A DNA stretch of 34,455 nt, from positions 1-34,455 of the forward strand of contig JBAWZV010000010.1 in NCBI GenBank assembly GCA_037142875.1, read 5' to 3'. A program made the translations under genes and the position numbers. Positions 9,104-16,520 of this stretch are shown here, one piece after another. Numbering within the stretch: position 1 is the stretch's first letter; each line of letters opens with the position of its first letter. The notes under the pieces are model-generated. The model saw only the letters and a program-made list of their open reading frames with translations, was not told the DNA's origin and did not search any database. The DNA comes from PALSA-600 sp037142875 (GTDB lineage Bacteria; Actinomycetota; Thermoleophilia; Gaiellales; Gaiellaceae).

Positions 9104-9427
9104 TCAGGAGGGAGGGGGAACGGAGTCTGGCTCCGGCGGCGCTGAGCCACCGAGGTCTACGTGTGCTGCAAGGAAGTCGTCACGGCTGACCTCACCGCGG
9201 GCGTAGCGCATCCGCAGCGTTGCAAGCGCCTCGTCCGTACCCGGCTCGACCGCAGTCGCCGCCGAACCCCGAAGGTGCAGTGGGCGTCCGAGAGCGAACC
9301 TGACAGCGGCGAAGATCACGCCGCCGAACGCAAGCAGGAACAGCACGAAGCAGAGCGCGTGGAGCCACGGATGCCCCGACCCACCGAGGTGGTCGTGGCC
9401 GAAGTACGGGGAGCGATCGTTCATCAT
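9104..9427 (-). CDS. Small membrane protein with a SHOCT domain
   Basis: A 107-residue product with one membrane helix (about residues 22-46, HALCFVLFLLAFGGVIFAAV) and a C-terminal short SHOCT-type helix pair (DEALATLRMRYARGEVSRDDFL). SHOCT segments are found at the ends of many bacterial membrane proteins and are thought to promote oligomerisation; the role here is unknown. A second Met follows at once (9424). The gene lies 61 nt downstream of prk on the same strand and could be the end of the cbb transcript, but nothing in it links it to carbon fixation. Confidence 0.75.
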   Translation of the reverse strand: MMNDRSPYFGHDHLGGSGHPWLHALCFVLFLLAFGGVIFAAVRFALGRPLHLRGSAATAVEPGTDEALATLRMRYARGEVSRDDFLAAHVDLGGSAPPEPDSVPPPS

Positions 9428-9488
9428 GCTCTGATCATGCCTGCGCGCGAACGTCGCGCGAGGCTCCGCGCTGAACTCTTAGGAAGTT

Positions 9489-10418
9489 CTATGCAGCGCT
9501 GGTCGCGCGGGTCCCGGCACCACCGAGCGCCGCACTCGCGGTCGCAGTGAAGAGGTGGTACAGGATCAGCAGCTGGATCAACGCGAGCGACTCCGACCGG
9601 TGCAGCTCAGTCCCGATCGTGAACTCGCCGAGCCGCTCGGTGCGGAGATGGTCGGCGAAGTGCAGACGGTGCCAGATGAGCTCCTCGATCGCCTCGGCGC
9701 GCTTGCGCTCGAGCCGGCCGGGAATGTGCAAGTGGAGGTCACCGTCCTCGCGCTCGTCGAAGCGGATCCCGTCGGGGGCGCCGTCAAGCACTGAGCGGAA
9801 GTCGGGGTGACGAAGCGACGGCCGCAGGACGAGCTCGGCATCGAGCTGCTCCTGGTCGCCCGAAGCGTTCGGCATGAACGAGACGACGATGTCGGCGTAT
9901 TTCTTCTGCGGGCGGATGAACGCCTCCGAGTCAGGCTCGCGACGGTCGAGCTCACCGAGCACCTGATCGGTCGTGTACCCGCGGCGCGAGCAGTCGCGCT
10001 GCACCTTCCACTGGCGGCGGAGCTCCTCCGGCGGCGCAAGGTAGATGCGCACGTCATAGAGGCCGCGGAGATCCTCCGTCGAGTAGCCGAGCAGACCCTC
10101 GATCACGGAGAACTGCTTGGGGTCGACACGGGCAAGCGGGCCGAAGGTGCCGTCGTGATGCTGGTACACGGGCTTCAGGAACGGCTCCCCATTACGGAGG
10201 TGCCACATGTGCTGCGCCATCATGTCCATGTAGTTGCACTCGGGATCGAGCGGCGTGATGTTCCGCTCCGCGCGCTGCTTGCGGTCGTACCGGTGGTAGT
10301 CGTCGGTGCAGACGTGGGTGATGCTCCCCTCGCCGAGGACGCGCTCGAGACCACGCGTCAGCGTGGTCTTCCCGGCGGCGGAGTCGCCGACGATGCCCAG
10401 AGTGATCGACCGTCCCAT
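9489..10418 (-). CDS. prk: Phosphoribulokinase, plant/cyanobacteria-like
   Basis: It phosphorylates ribulose 5-phosphate with ATP to make ribulose 1,5-bisphosphate, the RuBisCO substrate. The 309-residue product has the P-loop GDSAAGKT (11-18), the TDDYHRYDRKQR substrate loop, the VIEGL strand, and the R-x-PD/SEAFIRPQKKYADIVV block. These segments resemble the class of plant and cyanobacterial PRK more than the shorter octameric proteobacterial type. A good ribosome-binding site (GGGGAGAG) lies in the 16-nt gap after cbbX. Fourth gene of cbbL-cbbS-cbbX-prk. The Ala/Thr-rich C-terminus is not conserved. Confidence 0.93.
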   Translation of the reverse strand: MGRSITLGIVGDSAAGKTTLTRGLERVLGEGSITHVCTDDYHRYDRKQRAERNITPLDPECNYMDMMAQHMWHLRNGEPFLKPVYQHHDGTFGPLARVDPKQFSVIEGLLGYSTEDLRGLYDVRIYLAPPEELRRQWKVQRDCSRRGYTTDQVLGELDRREPDSEAFIRPQKKYADIVVSFMPNASGDQEQLDAELVLRPSLRHPDFRSVLDGAPDGIRFDEREDGDLHLHIPGRLERKRAEAIEELIWHRLHFADHLRTERLGEFTIGTELHRSESLALIQLLILYHLFTATASAALGGAGTRATSAA

Positions 10419-10434
10419 AGTTCTCTCCCCTGTG

Positions 10435-11490
10435 TTAGTGGGCGCCCAATGCCGGCGCGTCGTCTTCGGGCTCGTGGTCTTCCGCGAACACGCTGCTCTT
10501 CATGATGTCGTCAGGCGTGATCGTCATGAGGTCTTCGCGGGTGAGCGTGCCCGTCCCGTCTGCAAAGAGCCTGTTTGCCTGGCGCAGGCGCGCGCGGTCG
10601 ATCGAGTTGCGAACACTGCGGCCGTGGGCGAAGCGGGGACGGGCGACACGGCGCGTCAGGTACTCGCGGAACGCATCCTCGGCCCCTGTGCCGAACTTGT
10701 AGTTCTGGTTGTCGAGCATGAGCTGCGCAATCGCCATGAGCTCGTCGACGTCGTAGTCGGGAAAGTCAATGTGATGGGCAACACGCGAGGAGAGGCCCGG
10801 ATTCGAACGGAAGAACTCGTCGATCCTGTCCTTGTACCCGGCGAAGATCACGACGAGCTTGTCGCGCTCGGCCTCCATCACCTGCAGGAGGATCTCGATC
10901 GCTTCCTGGCCATAGTCGCGCTCGTTCTCGGGCCGGTACAGATAGTACGCCTCGTCGATAAAGAGCACGCCGCCGTAGGCACGCCGAAGCACTTCCTTCG
11001 TCTTCGGGGCGGTGTGGCCGACGTACTGGCCGACGAGATCGTCACGGGTGCAGGCGACGACGGTCGGCTTTTCGATGTAGCCAAGCCGATGAAGCACCTC
11101 GGCCATCTTCATGGCAACGGTCGTCTTGCCCGTTCCCGGGTTGCCGGTAAACGACATGTGGAGCGACGGACGCTCCGACGAGAGGCCGACCTCGCCGCGC
11201 AGCTTGTCGATCAGCAGGAGCGCCGCGATCTCGCGGATCCGCTGCTTGACCGGCTTTAGCGCGATCAACTCCTCATCCAGCTGGTCGAGGACCTCCGTGA
11301 TGTTGGTCTCTGCCAGGGCGGCCGCGAGGCTCGCCTCGGAGCTGATGACCTTCGGGGCCTCCGACGCATCGGAGGCCTTCGGCATGCCTGCCGTCGGCTC
11401 GACGGCACGCGTCGGCGTCACCCCCGACGGTTCCGGAGAATCCGGAACCGTCGGGGTGTCGCCTGCATTCGCGAAAGGAACTCGCGTCAC
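10435..11490 (-). CDS. cbbX: Red-type RuBisCO activase CbbX
   Basis: An AAA+ ATPase that frees inhibited red-type RuBisCO by pulling on the large-subunit C-terminus. The 351-residue product has Walker A GNPGTGKT (116-123), the pore-loop segment YVGHT (156-160), Walker B VLFIDE (175-180), and the later FPDY...RPRFAHGRSVRN sensor region. About 45-55 residues at the N-terminus, Pro/Ser/Thr-rich, are extra compared with Rhodobacter CbbX (about 309 residues). A perfect 16-bp inverted repeat lies in the DNA for this extension (codons 12-23). Its ATG overlaps the cbbS stop by 4 nt. A later start beyond the hairpin cannot be excluded, for example ATG at residue 36. Confidence 0.93.
   Translation of the reverse strand: MTRVPFANAGDTPTVPDSPEPSGVTPTRAVEPTAGMPKASDASEAPKVISSEASLAAALAETNITEVLDQLDEELIALKPVKQRIREIAALLLIDKLRGEVGLSSERPSLHMSFTGNPGTGKTTVAMKMAEVLHRLGYIEKPTVVACTRDDLVGQYVGHTAPKTKEVLRRAYGGVLFIDEAYYLYRPENERDYGQEAIEILLQVMEAERDKLVVIFAGYKDRIDEFFRSNPGLSSRVAHHIDFPDYDVDELMAIAQLMLDNQNYKFGTGAEDAFREYLTRRVARPRFAHGRSVRNSIDRARLRQANRLFADGTGTLTREDLMTITPDDIMKSSVFAEDHEPEDDAPALGAH
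11422..11456 (-). promoter_or_regulatory. Perfect 16-bp hairpin inside the 5' end of cbbX
   Basis: Arms 11422-11437 and 11441-11456 are exact reverse complements with a 3-nt loop (GAA), so the cbbX mRNA would fold into a very stable stem 35 nt after its start codon. There is no T-run after it, so a simple rho-independent terminator is unlikely. Its place just after cbbLS fits an mRNA-stabilising or attenuating element that keeps RuBisCO message more abundant than activase message. That role is inferred. Confidence 0.6.
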
Positions 11491-11951
11491 TCCGTGATCA
11501 CGCCTTCCAGGTTGCCCTGCAGTGCGGAACTGCCGACACCGACCGAACCTGAGGACTTCTTCAGGTGGACAAGCCGGTAGCGGATGACACGATCGCGGTC
11601 GTCCGTGCGCTCGAGCTGGAACCCGTGCTCTTCCGACGGACGGTTGACGATGAAACTGAGCGCGGTCGTCTGGCGGCCACGCCGCGAGTCGTACGCGATC
11701 ACCTTGATGTAGGCCTGCGGGTACGCCTCGCGGCAGGCCCGGACCTCACGCATGCAGACGTCGTACTGGTCGACCGTCAGGTCGAAGCGGGGCAGGCCCC
11801 ACATCTCCCAGTAGAAGTTCCGCGGGTGCGGATCGTCGGTGTACTCGATCGAGACCGACCAACCGTTCGAAATCGCGTACTTGATCTGTGCCTCGACCTG
11901 CTCGTCGGTGAAGTCCTCGAGAAACGAGAAAGCTCCCTGAGTGATTCTCAT
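11487..11951 (-). CDS. cbbS: RuBisCO small subunit, red type
   Basis: Small subunit of form I ribulose-bisphosphate carboxylase/oxygenase. The 154-residue product begins RITQGAFSFLEDFTDEQ, typical of red-lineage small subunits, and has WSVSIEYTDDPHPRNFYWEMWGLP and the core YIKVIAYD strand. Red-type subunits carry a C-terminal beta-hairpin (here around RVIRYRLVHL). After it come about 25 further residues (SSGSVGVGSSALQG...), beyond the usual end. A strong ribosome-binding site (AGGAGAGG) lies in the 14-nt gap after cbbL, and the end overlaps the cbbX ATG. Confidence 0.95.
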   Translation of the reverse strand: MRITQGAFSFLEDFTDEQVEAQIKYAISNGWSVSIEYTDDPHPRNFYWEMWGLPRFDLTVDQYDVCMREVRACREAYPQAYIKVIAYDSRRGRQTTALSFIVNRPSEEHGFQLERTDDRDRVIRYRLVHLKKSSGSVGVGSSALQGNLEGVITE

Positions 11952-11965
11952 CTCAACCTCTCCTG

Positions 11966-13429
11966 TTAGCCGATCGACGGCGTCGCGAGGACGTCCGGCG
12001 TGTCGGTTGACTCGTAGTTGAACGTGATGTCCTTCCAGACCTGGAGCGCCGCGTTCAGCTCGGGGCAGCCCTTGGCTGCCTTCGCGAGGATGTCCGGACC
12101 TTCCTGGTAGTAGTCCTTGCCCTCGTTGCGAGCCTGGATGATCGCCTCGACGGCGACGCGGTTCGCGGTTGCACCGGCCCGGATACCCATCGGGTGACCG
12201 ATCGTGCCGCCGCCGAACTGCAGGACGACGTCCTCACCGAGGTGGTGGAGGAGCTGATGCATCTGGCCGGCATGGATACCGCCAGAGGCAACCGGCATGA
12301 CGGCCGGCATCGACGCCCACTCCTGATCGAAGTAGATGCCGTGCGCCGGGTTCTCCGGGATGAAGTCGTTACGAAGCGTGTCGTAGAAACCGGCAGTCGT
12401 GAGCGGATCGCCCTCGAGCTTGCCGACAACCGTGCCCGCGTGGATGTGGTCGACGCCCATGAGGCGGCACCACTTGGCGATGACGCGGAAGCTGACGCCG
12501 TGCGTCTTCTGGCGGGTGTACGTGCCGTGACCTGCGCGATGGAGATGCAGGAGCATGCTGTTTGCGCGGCACCACTTCGCCATCGACTGCATGGCGGTGT
12601 AGCCGATCGTCAGGTCGATCATGATGATCGGGCTGCCGACCTCCTTGGCAAACTCGGCCCGCTCGTACATGGCCTCCATGTCGCCGGCCGTGACGTTCAT
12701 GTAGTGACCCTTGACCTCGCCGGAGCCGGCCTGGGCCTTCTGGACGCCCTCGGTCGCGTAGAGGAAACGATCCCTCCAGCGCATGAAGACCTGCGAGTTG
12801 ATGTTCTCGTCGTCCTTCGTGAAGTCGAGACCACCGACGAGCGCCTCGTAGACGATCCGGCCGTAGTTCTTGGCCGAGAGGCCGAGCTTCGGCTTGACGG
12901 TCGCGCCGAGAAGCGGGCGGCCGAACTTGTCGAGGAACTCGCGCTCCATGACGATGCCGTGCGGCGGGCCGTGGAACGTCTTCACGTAGTGAGTCGGAAT
13001 GCGCATGTCCTCGAGGCGCAGCGACTTCAGCGGCTTGAAGCCGAAGACGTTGCCGATGATCGAGGACGAGAGGTTGGCGATGGAGCCTTCCTCGAAGAGA
13101 TCGATGTCGTACGCGATCCGTGCGATGTACTGATCGGTGCCCGGAACGGCGTCGACCCGGTAGGCCTTGGCCTGGTAGTGCTTGTGATCGGTGAGGCGGT
13201 CCGTCCAGACAACCGTCCAGGTCGCCGTGGAGGACTCTCCCGCCACTGCAGCAGCGGCTTCGATCGGATCGACACCGGGCTGCGGAACGATCCGGAAAGC
13301 CGCGAGGATGTCGGTGTCCTTCGGAACGTAGTCTGCGTCGTAATAGCCCATTTCGGCATACGGCGCGACTCCGGAGTCCCAGCGCTTCTTGTTCTCGAGG
13401 CTGGTCCCGTCAGTCGGTGATCCACTCAT
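11966..13429 (-). CDS. cbbL: RuBisCO large subunit, form I red type
   Basis: Fixes CO2 onto ribulose 1,5-bisphosphate. The 487-residue product keeps the checked active-site residues (spinach numbers in brackets): Glu65 (60), Thr70-Trp71 (65-66), Asn127 (123), Lys179 and Lys181 (175, 177), carbamylated Lys205 (201) with Asp207-Glu208, His297 (294), Arg298 (295), His330 (327), loop-6 Lys337 (334) and Ser382 (379). The N-terminus (ENKKRWDSGVAPYAEMGYYD) and the CbbX/CbbS partners mark it as red type (IC/ID/IE group). Actinobacterial members are often called IE, but that needs a tree. First gene of the operon; ATG 13429 has GGGAGAG upstream. No cbbR regulator lies within the window. Confidence 0.97.
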   Translation of the reverse strand: MSGSPTDGTSLENKKRWDSGVAPYAEMGYYDADYVPKDTDILAAFRIVPQPGVDPIEAAAAVAGESSTATWTVVWTDRLTDHKHYQAKAYRVDAVPGTDQYIARIAYDIDLFEEGSIANLSSSIIGNVFGFKPLKSLRLEDMRIPTHYVKTFHGPPHGIVMEREFLDKFGRPLLGATVKPKLGLSAKNYGRIVYEALVGGLDFTKDDENINSQVFMRWRDRFLYATEGVQKAQAGSGEVKGHYMNVTAGDMEAMYERAEFAKEVGSPIIMIDLTIGYTAMQSMAKWCRANSMLLHLHRAGHGTYTRQKTHGVSFRVIAKWCRLMGVDHIHAGTVVGKLEGDPLTTAGFYDTLRNDFIPENPAHGIYFDQEWASMPAVMPVASGGIHAGQMHQLLHHLGEDVVLQFGGGTIGHPMGIRAGATANRVAVEAIIQARNEGKDYYQEGPDILAKAAKGCPELNAALQVWKDITFNYESTDTPDVLATPSIG

Positions 13430-13465
13430 GAAATTGTCTCTCCCGCTCGGTCGATGGGTACTGCG

Positions 13466-13494
13466 AGGTTACGACAAGCACTAATAGAGTGCAA
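13466..13494 (-). promoter_or_regulatory. Candidate cbb operon promoter with overlapping dyad
   Basis: On the minus strand TTGCAC (13494-13489), 17 nt, TAACCT (13471-13466) fit a sigma-70-like -35/-10 pair about 36 nt before the cbbL ATG. The dyad GCACTAATAGAGTGC (13478-13492) covers part of the -35 and the spacer, a suitable place for a regulator such as a LysR-type protein. The surrounding 13470-13530 stretch is clearly AT-richer than the rest of the window. Confidence 0.45.
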
Positions 13495-13590
13495 ATAAGA
13501 GTTTGCGTGTTTTTCATCGCGTAAAACTTATATGTCGGTCTCACCCGTGAGCCTATCACCGCCAACTCCCCGATCTGCTTGAATCGATCC

Positions 13591-15309
13591 ATGGCTGCGC
13601 TCTACCGCAAGTACCGTCCACAGAGCTTCGCGGAGGTCGTCGGCCAGGAGGCGGTCGTCCGCACGCTGACGAACGCGATCGCCTCCGACCGCATCCGGCA
13701 GGCCTACCTCTTCGCCGGTCCGCGTGGGACAGGCAAGACCTCGCTCGCCCGGATTCTCGCCAAGTCGGTCAACTGCACCGAGGGCCCGACCGCCGCCCCG
13801 TGCGGTCTCTGCAACTCGTGCGTCGGGATCACGAACGGCAACTCGCTCGACGTGATCGAGATGGACGCGGCCTCCCAGCGCGGGATCGACGACATCCGCG
13901 ACATCCGCGAACGCGTCATCCTGCAGCCGGTCGAAGGCCGCTCGAAGGTCTACATCCTCGATGAGGCCCACCAGCTCACCGATGCGGCCTGGAACGCGCT
14001 GCTCAAGCTGATCGAGGAGCCGCCGCCGCACCTCCTCTTCATCTTCTGCACGACGGAGCTGCAGAAGGTGCTCCCGACCGTGCGCTCGCGCTGCCAGACC
14101 TTCGTCTTCCAGCGCCCCCGCCCCGCCGAGGTCGTGCGCAAGCTGCGCCGGGTCGCCGACGCCGAGCAGATCGACGTGCCGGACGCCGCGCTCGCGCTGA
14201 TCGCCCGTGGCGGACGTGGTGCCTACCGCGACGCCGAGTCGACCCTCGACCAGCTCTCTGCCTCGACCGGCGGTGCGATCACGGTGCAGGACGCCCTCCT
14301 GCTGCTCGGCGCCGTCGAGGAGGAGGTGCTCTTTCGCATCTGCGACCTCATCGTCGATGGCGACACCGCGGGGCTGCTCGTGTTCCTGGAGGAGCTCTCC
14401 GAGCGTGGCCAGGACATGGGTCGGCTCGTCTCCGACCTGCTCGAACACCTTCGCCACCTGATGCTCGTCCAGCACACCGGAGAGGTGCCGGACACGCTCC
14501 CGATCACCGACGAGACCCGCGAGCGGCTCCGCGAGCAGGCCCACCAGCTGCTCGCCCCGACCGTGCTACGCCTGATCGACCTTCTGTCGGTCGCACTCGA
14601 CGAGCAGCGCCACGGCGGCGATCCGCGGCTGCCGCTCGAGCTCGCACTCGTGAAGGTAACCCGTCCGGGCTCCGATCTGTCGCGCGAGTCGCTCGCCTTC
14701 CGGCTCGAGCGCCTCGAGCACGGCGCACCGCCGCACGCACCTGTTGCCCCCGCGGCCGCACCGCCGGCCGCGGGCCCGCCGGCCGCGCCGACTCCTCCCG
14801 CACCGGCCCCACCCCGCGCCGAGCCGGCGTCGCCCGAGCCCCAGCCCGTCGCCGCCGTCGACACCTCCGTCGCCGTCGGGGAGACCCCGCCCCCGGTCGC
14901 GCCCGCCGAGCAGCCCATCGCCGCCTTCGACCCGTCGGCGATGCCGGCCCTCGACTTCGGCCAGCTCGTCGAGGCCTGGAAGCGATCCGTGCTCCCGGCC
15001 GTCGAGGCCCGCTCGATCCCAACCGTGTCGGTGCTCCACGAAGGGCACCCTGCCGCCCTCGATGGCGAGACGCTCACGATCGAGTTCCCTCCCGAGTCGT
15101 CGTTCCACCGTCAGCGCGCCGAGGAGCCGAAGAACGCCGGCATCCTGCAGGATGCCCTCTACGAGATCACTGGTCGTCGGCTGGAGCTCGTGTTCGCCGT
15201 CGGCGAGAACCGCCGCCCCGCAAGCGACGAGGCCAAGCGGCCCGTGACCGAGGATGAGCTCCAGGATCTCCTGAAGAGCACCTTCGGCGCCCGCCAGGTC
15301 GAGGAGTAG
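13591..15309 (+). CDS. dnaX: DNA polymerase III subunit gamma/tau
   Basis: Clamp-loader ATPase of the replicative polymerase. The 572-residue product starts MAALYRKYRPQSFAEVVGQE, has Walker A GPRGTGKT (43-50), the zinc-binding Cys62, Cys71, Cys74, Cys77, Walker B ILDEAHQLT, and the sensor SRC motif (VRSRCQTFVFQR). A Pro/Ala-rich linker (about 378-445) leads to a C-terminal tau-like domain ending in KSTFGARQVEE. The frame is open from TTG 13579, but ATG 13591 gives the family start. It is divergent from the cbb operon, and recR follows after 49 nt. The ybaB/ebfC gene that often sits between them is absent. Confidence 0.95.
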   Translation: MAALYRKYRPQSFAEVVGQEAVVRTLTNAIASDRIRQAYLFAGPRGTGKTSLARILAKSVNCTEGPTAAPCGLCNSCVGITNGNSLDVIEMDAASQRGIDDIRDIRERVILQPVEGRSKVYILDEAHQLTDAAWNALLKLIEEPPPHLLFIFCTTELQKVLPTVRSRCQTFVFQRPRPAEVVRKLRRVADAEQIDVPDAALALIARGGRGAYRDAESTLDQLSASTGGAITVQDALLLLGAVEEEVLFRICDLIVDGDTAGLLVFLEELSERGQDMGRLVSDLLEHLRHLMLVQHTGEVPDTLPITDETRERLREQAHQLLAPTVLRLIDLLSVALDEQRHGGDPRLPLELALVKVTRPGSDLSRESLAFRLERLEHGAPPHAPVAPAAAPPAAGPPAAPTPPAPAPPRAEPASPEPQPVAAVDTSVAVGETPPPVAPAEQPIAAFDPSAMPALDFGQLVEAWKRSVLPAVEARSIPTVSVLHEGHPAALDGETLTIEFPPESSFHRQRAEEPKNAGILQDALYEITGRRLELVFAVGENRRPASDEAKRPVTEDELQDLLKSTFGARQVEE

Positions 15310-15346
15310 CCCGACCCGCCCGGCGGCTCCGGCCGACCGAGCAGGG

Positions 15347-15352
15347 CACAAT
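15347..15352 (+). promoter_or_regulatory. Candidate -10 box of recR
   Basis: CACAAT ends 6 nt before ATG 15359. No clear -35 is seen. It suggests recR can be transcribed apart from dnaX as a leaderless message. Confidence 0.3.
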
Positions 15353-15358
15353 GGCGCG

Positions 15359-15964
15359 ATGTTCAACGGCTCGGTCTTCAGTCCATCAGTCGAGAACCTC
15401 GTCGCGCAGCTCACACGGCTCCCCGGCGTCGGGCAGCGAACGGCGCAGCGGCTTGCGTTTCACATCCTTCAGCGCCCGACGGAGGAGGCCCTCGCGCTCG
15501 CAGCGGCCCTGACCGAGGTGAAGGAGCGCGTGCGGTTCTGCCGCGACTGCGGCAATCTGACAGAGGACGAGACCTGCGCGATCTGCCTCGACCCGCGCCG
15601 TGATCGCTCGATGATCTGCGTCGTCGAGCAGCCCGTCGATGTCATCTCACTCGAGCGCACCCACGAGTACCGGGGGCTCTACCACGTCCTCGGTGGCGCA
15701 CTCAGCCCGATCGACGGCGTCGACCCGAGCGATCTCCGCATCGACGAGCTGATCAGCCGGGTCGAGGCAAACACCGTGCAGGAGGTCGTGCTGGCAACGA
15801 ACCCGACCATGACGGGCGAGGCGACGGCCGCGTACGTCGCCGATCGGCTGCGTCAGCGCGTGCGCGTCACGCGCCTCGCAAGCGGCCTTCCGGTCGGCGG
15901 CGACCTCGAGTACGCCGACGAGGTCACGCTCGGCCGAGCACTCTCAGGGCGACGCGAGATCTAG
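15359..15964 (+). CDS. recR: Recombination mediator RecR
   Basis: RecR works with RecO (and RecF) to load RecA at gaps. The 201-residue product has the full domain order: helix-hairpin-helix (LTRLPGVGQRTAQRLAFHIL, about 15-34), C4 zinc finger (CRDCGNLTEDETCAIC, about 60-75), Toprim domain (ICVVEQPVDVISLE...GLYHVLGG...) and the conserved C-terminal block RLASGLPVGGDLEYADEVTLGRAL. Length equals the usual 198-203. An upstream ATG at 15351 is out of frame. It follows dnaX, as is common. Confidence 0.96.
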   Translation: MFNGSVFSPSVENLVAQLTRLPGVGQRTAQRLAFHILQRPTEEALALAAALTEVKERVRFCRDCGNLTEDETCAICLDPRRDRSMICVVEQPVDVISLERTHEYRGLYHVLGGALSPIDGVDPSDLRIDELISRVEANTVQEVVLATNPTMTGEATAAYVADRLRQRVRVTRLASGLPVGGDLEYADEVTLGRALSGRREI

Positions 15965-15969
15965 CGGTC

Positions 15970-15975
15970 TACAAT
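15970..15975 (+). promoter_or_regulatory. Candidate -10 box of the secreted-protein gene
   Basis: TACAAT, a near-consensus -10, ends 5 nt before ATG 15981 and 8 nt before the second ATG at 15984. Leaderless initiation at one of these two ATGs fits best. Confidence 0.45.
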
Positions 15976-15980
15976 CGAAG

Positions 15981-16481
15981 ATGATGAAACGCGCCGCCGG
16001 CCTCGTCTTCGTCCTGCTTGCCATGCTCGCGTTCGCGGGCGGCGCTGCCGGTCACCAGACGACGGTGGTCGCGACCCTCAACGGCTCGTGCGGCTCTGAG
16101 GACACCTTCGACCCGTTCGGCAGCCTGATCAAGAGCGTCGAGACGTGCACTGCGTCCGGCCACTGCGAGTGTGACGGCAGGACGGCGCTCTCCTACCAGA
16201 CGGTCACCGCGTTTCCCGGCTCGCGCGTGATCGCCCGCATGACCGGCTCGATCACCGCGACGAGCGCCGCCGGGAGCGTCCGGGTGATGCTCGGCGGGAA
16301 GCGCGATGCCACCGGCCCGTCACACGGAACCTGGACGCTCTCCAAGGTCTCGGGGTACGCCGGCAAAACATTCAAGAAGAGCGGCACCTTCTCGAGCGAC
16401 GCGGCGATCGGCTCGGCCATCTTCGGCACGAACGGTCATCGCGTGACCATCAAGATCACGCTGCTCAACTGGTTCTCCTAG
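15981..16481 (+). CDS. Small secreted protein of unknown function
   Basis: A 166-residue product with a signal peptide (MMKRAAGLVFVLLAMLAFAGGAAG, cut near residue 24). The mature part has four Cys between about residues 37 and 58 (SCGS, ETCTASGHCECDG), likely disulfides, followed by Thr/Ser/Gly-rich strands (SRVIARMTGSITATSA..., GKTFKKSGTFSSDA...), consistent with a beta-rich extracellular domain. No family is recognised. It lies between recR and asd, both on the same strand, 16 nt after recR, but has its own -10-like box. A start at ATG 15984 is equally possible. Confidence 0.65.
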   Translation: MMKRAAGLVFVLLAMLAFAGGAAGHQTTVVATLNGSCGSEDTFDPFGSLIKSVETCTASGHCECDGRTALSYQTVTAFPGSRVIARMTGSITATSAAGSVRVMLGGKRDATGPSHGTWTLSKVSGYAGKTFKKSGTFSSDAAIGSAIFGTNGHRVTIKITLLNWFS

Positions 16482-16507
16482 AGGCATGACTGCCTCCGGG
16501 CGGCCGG

Positions 16508-16513
16508 TACCCT
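16508..16513 (+). promoter_or_regulatory. Candidate -10 box of asd
   Basis: TACCCT ends 7 nt before GTG 16521, and ATGACT (16486-16491) lies 16 nt further upstream as a possible -35. The arrangement is the same as at aspartate kinase. Confidence 0.35.
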
Positions 16514-16520
16514 TCGCCTC

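Noticed and set aside
12194..13420. 408-codon plus-strand frame
   Set aside because: Antisense to cbbL, whose reading is certain.
13495..13590. Signal-recognition-particle RNA before dnaX
   Set aside because: The RNA gene is often near dnaX, but the gap is short and AT-rich and has no recognisable helix-8 region or GNAR tetraloop.
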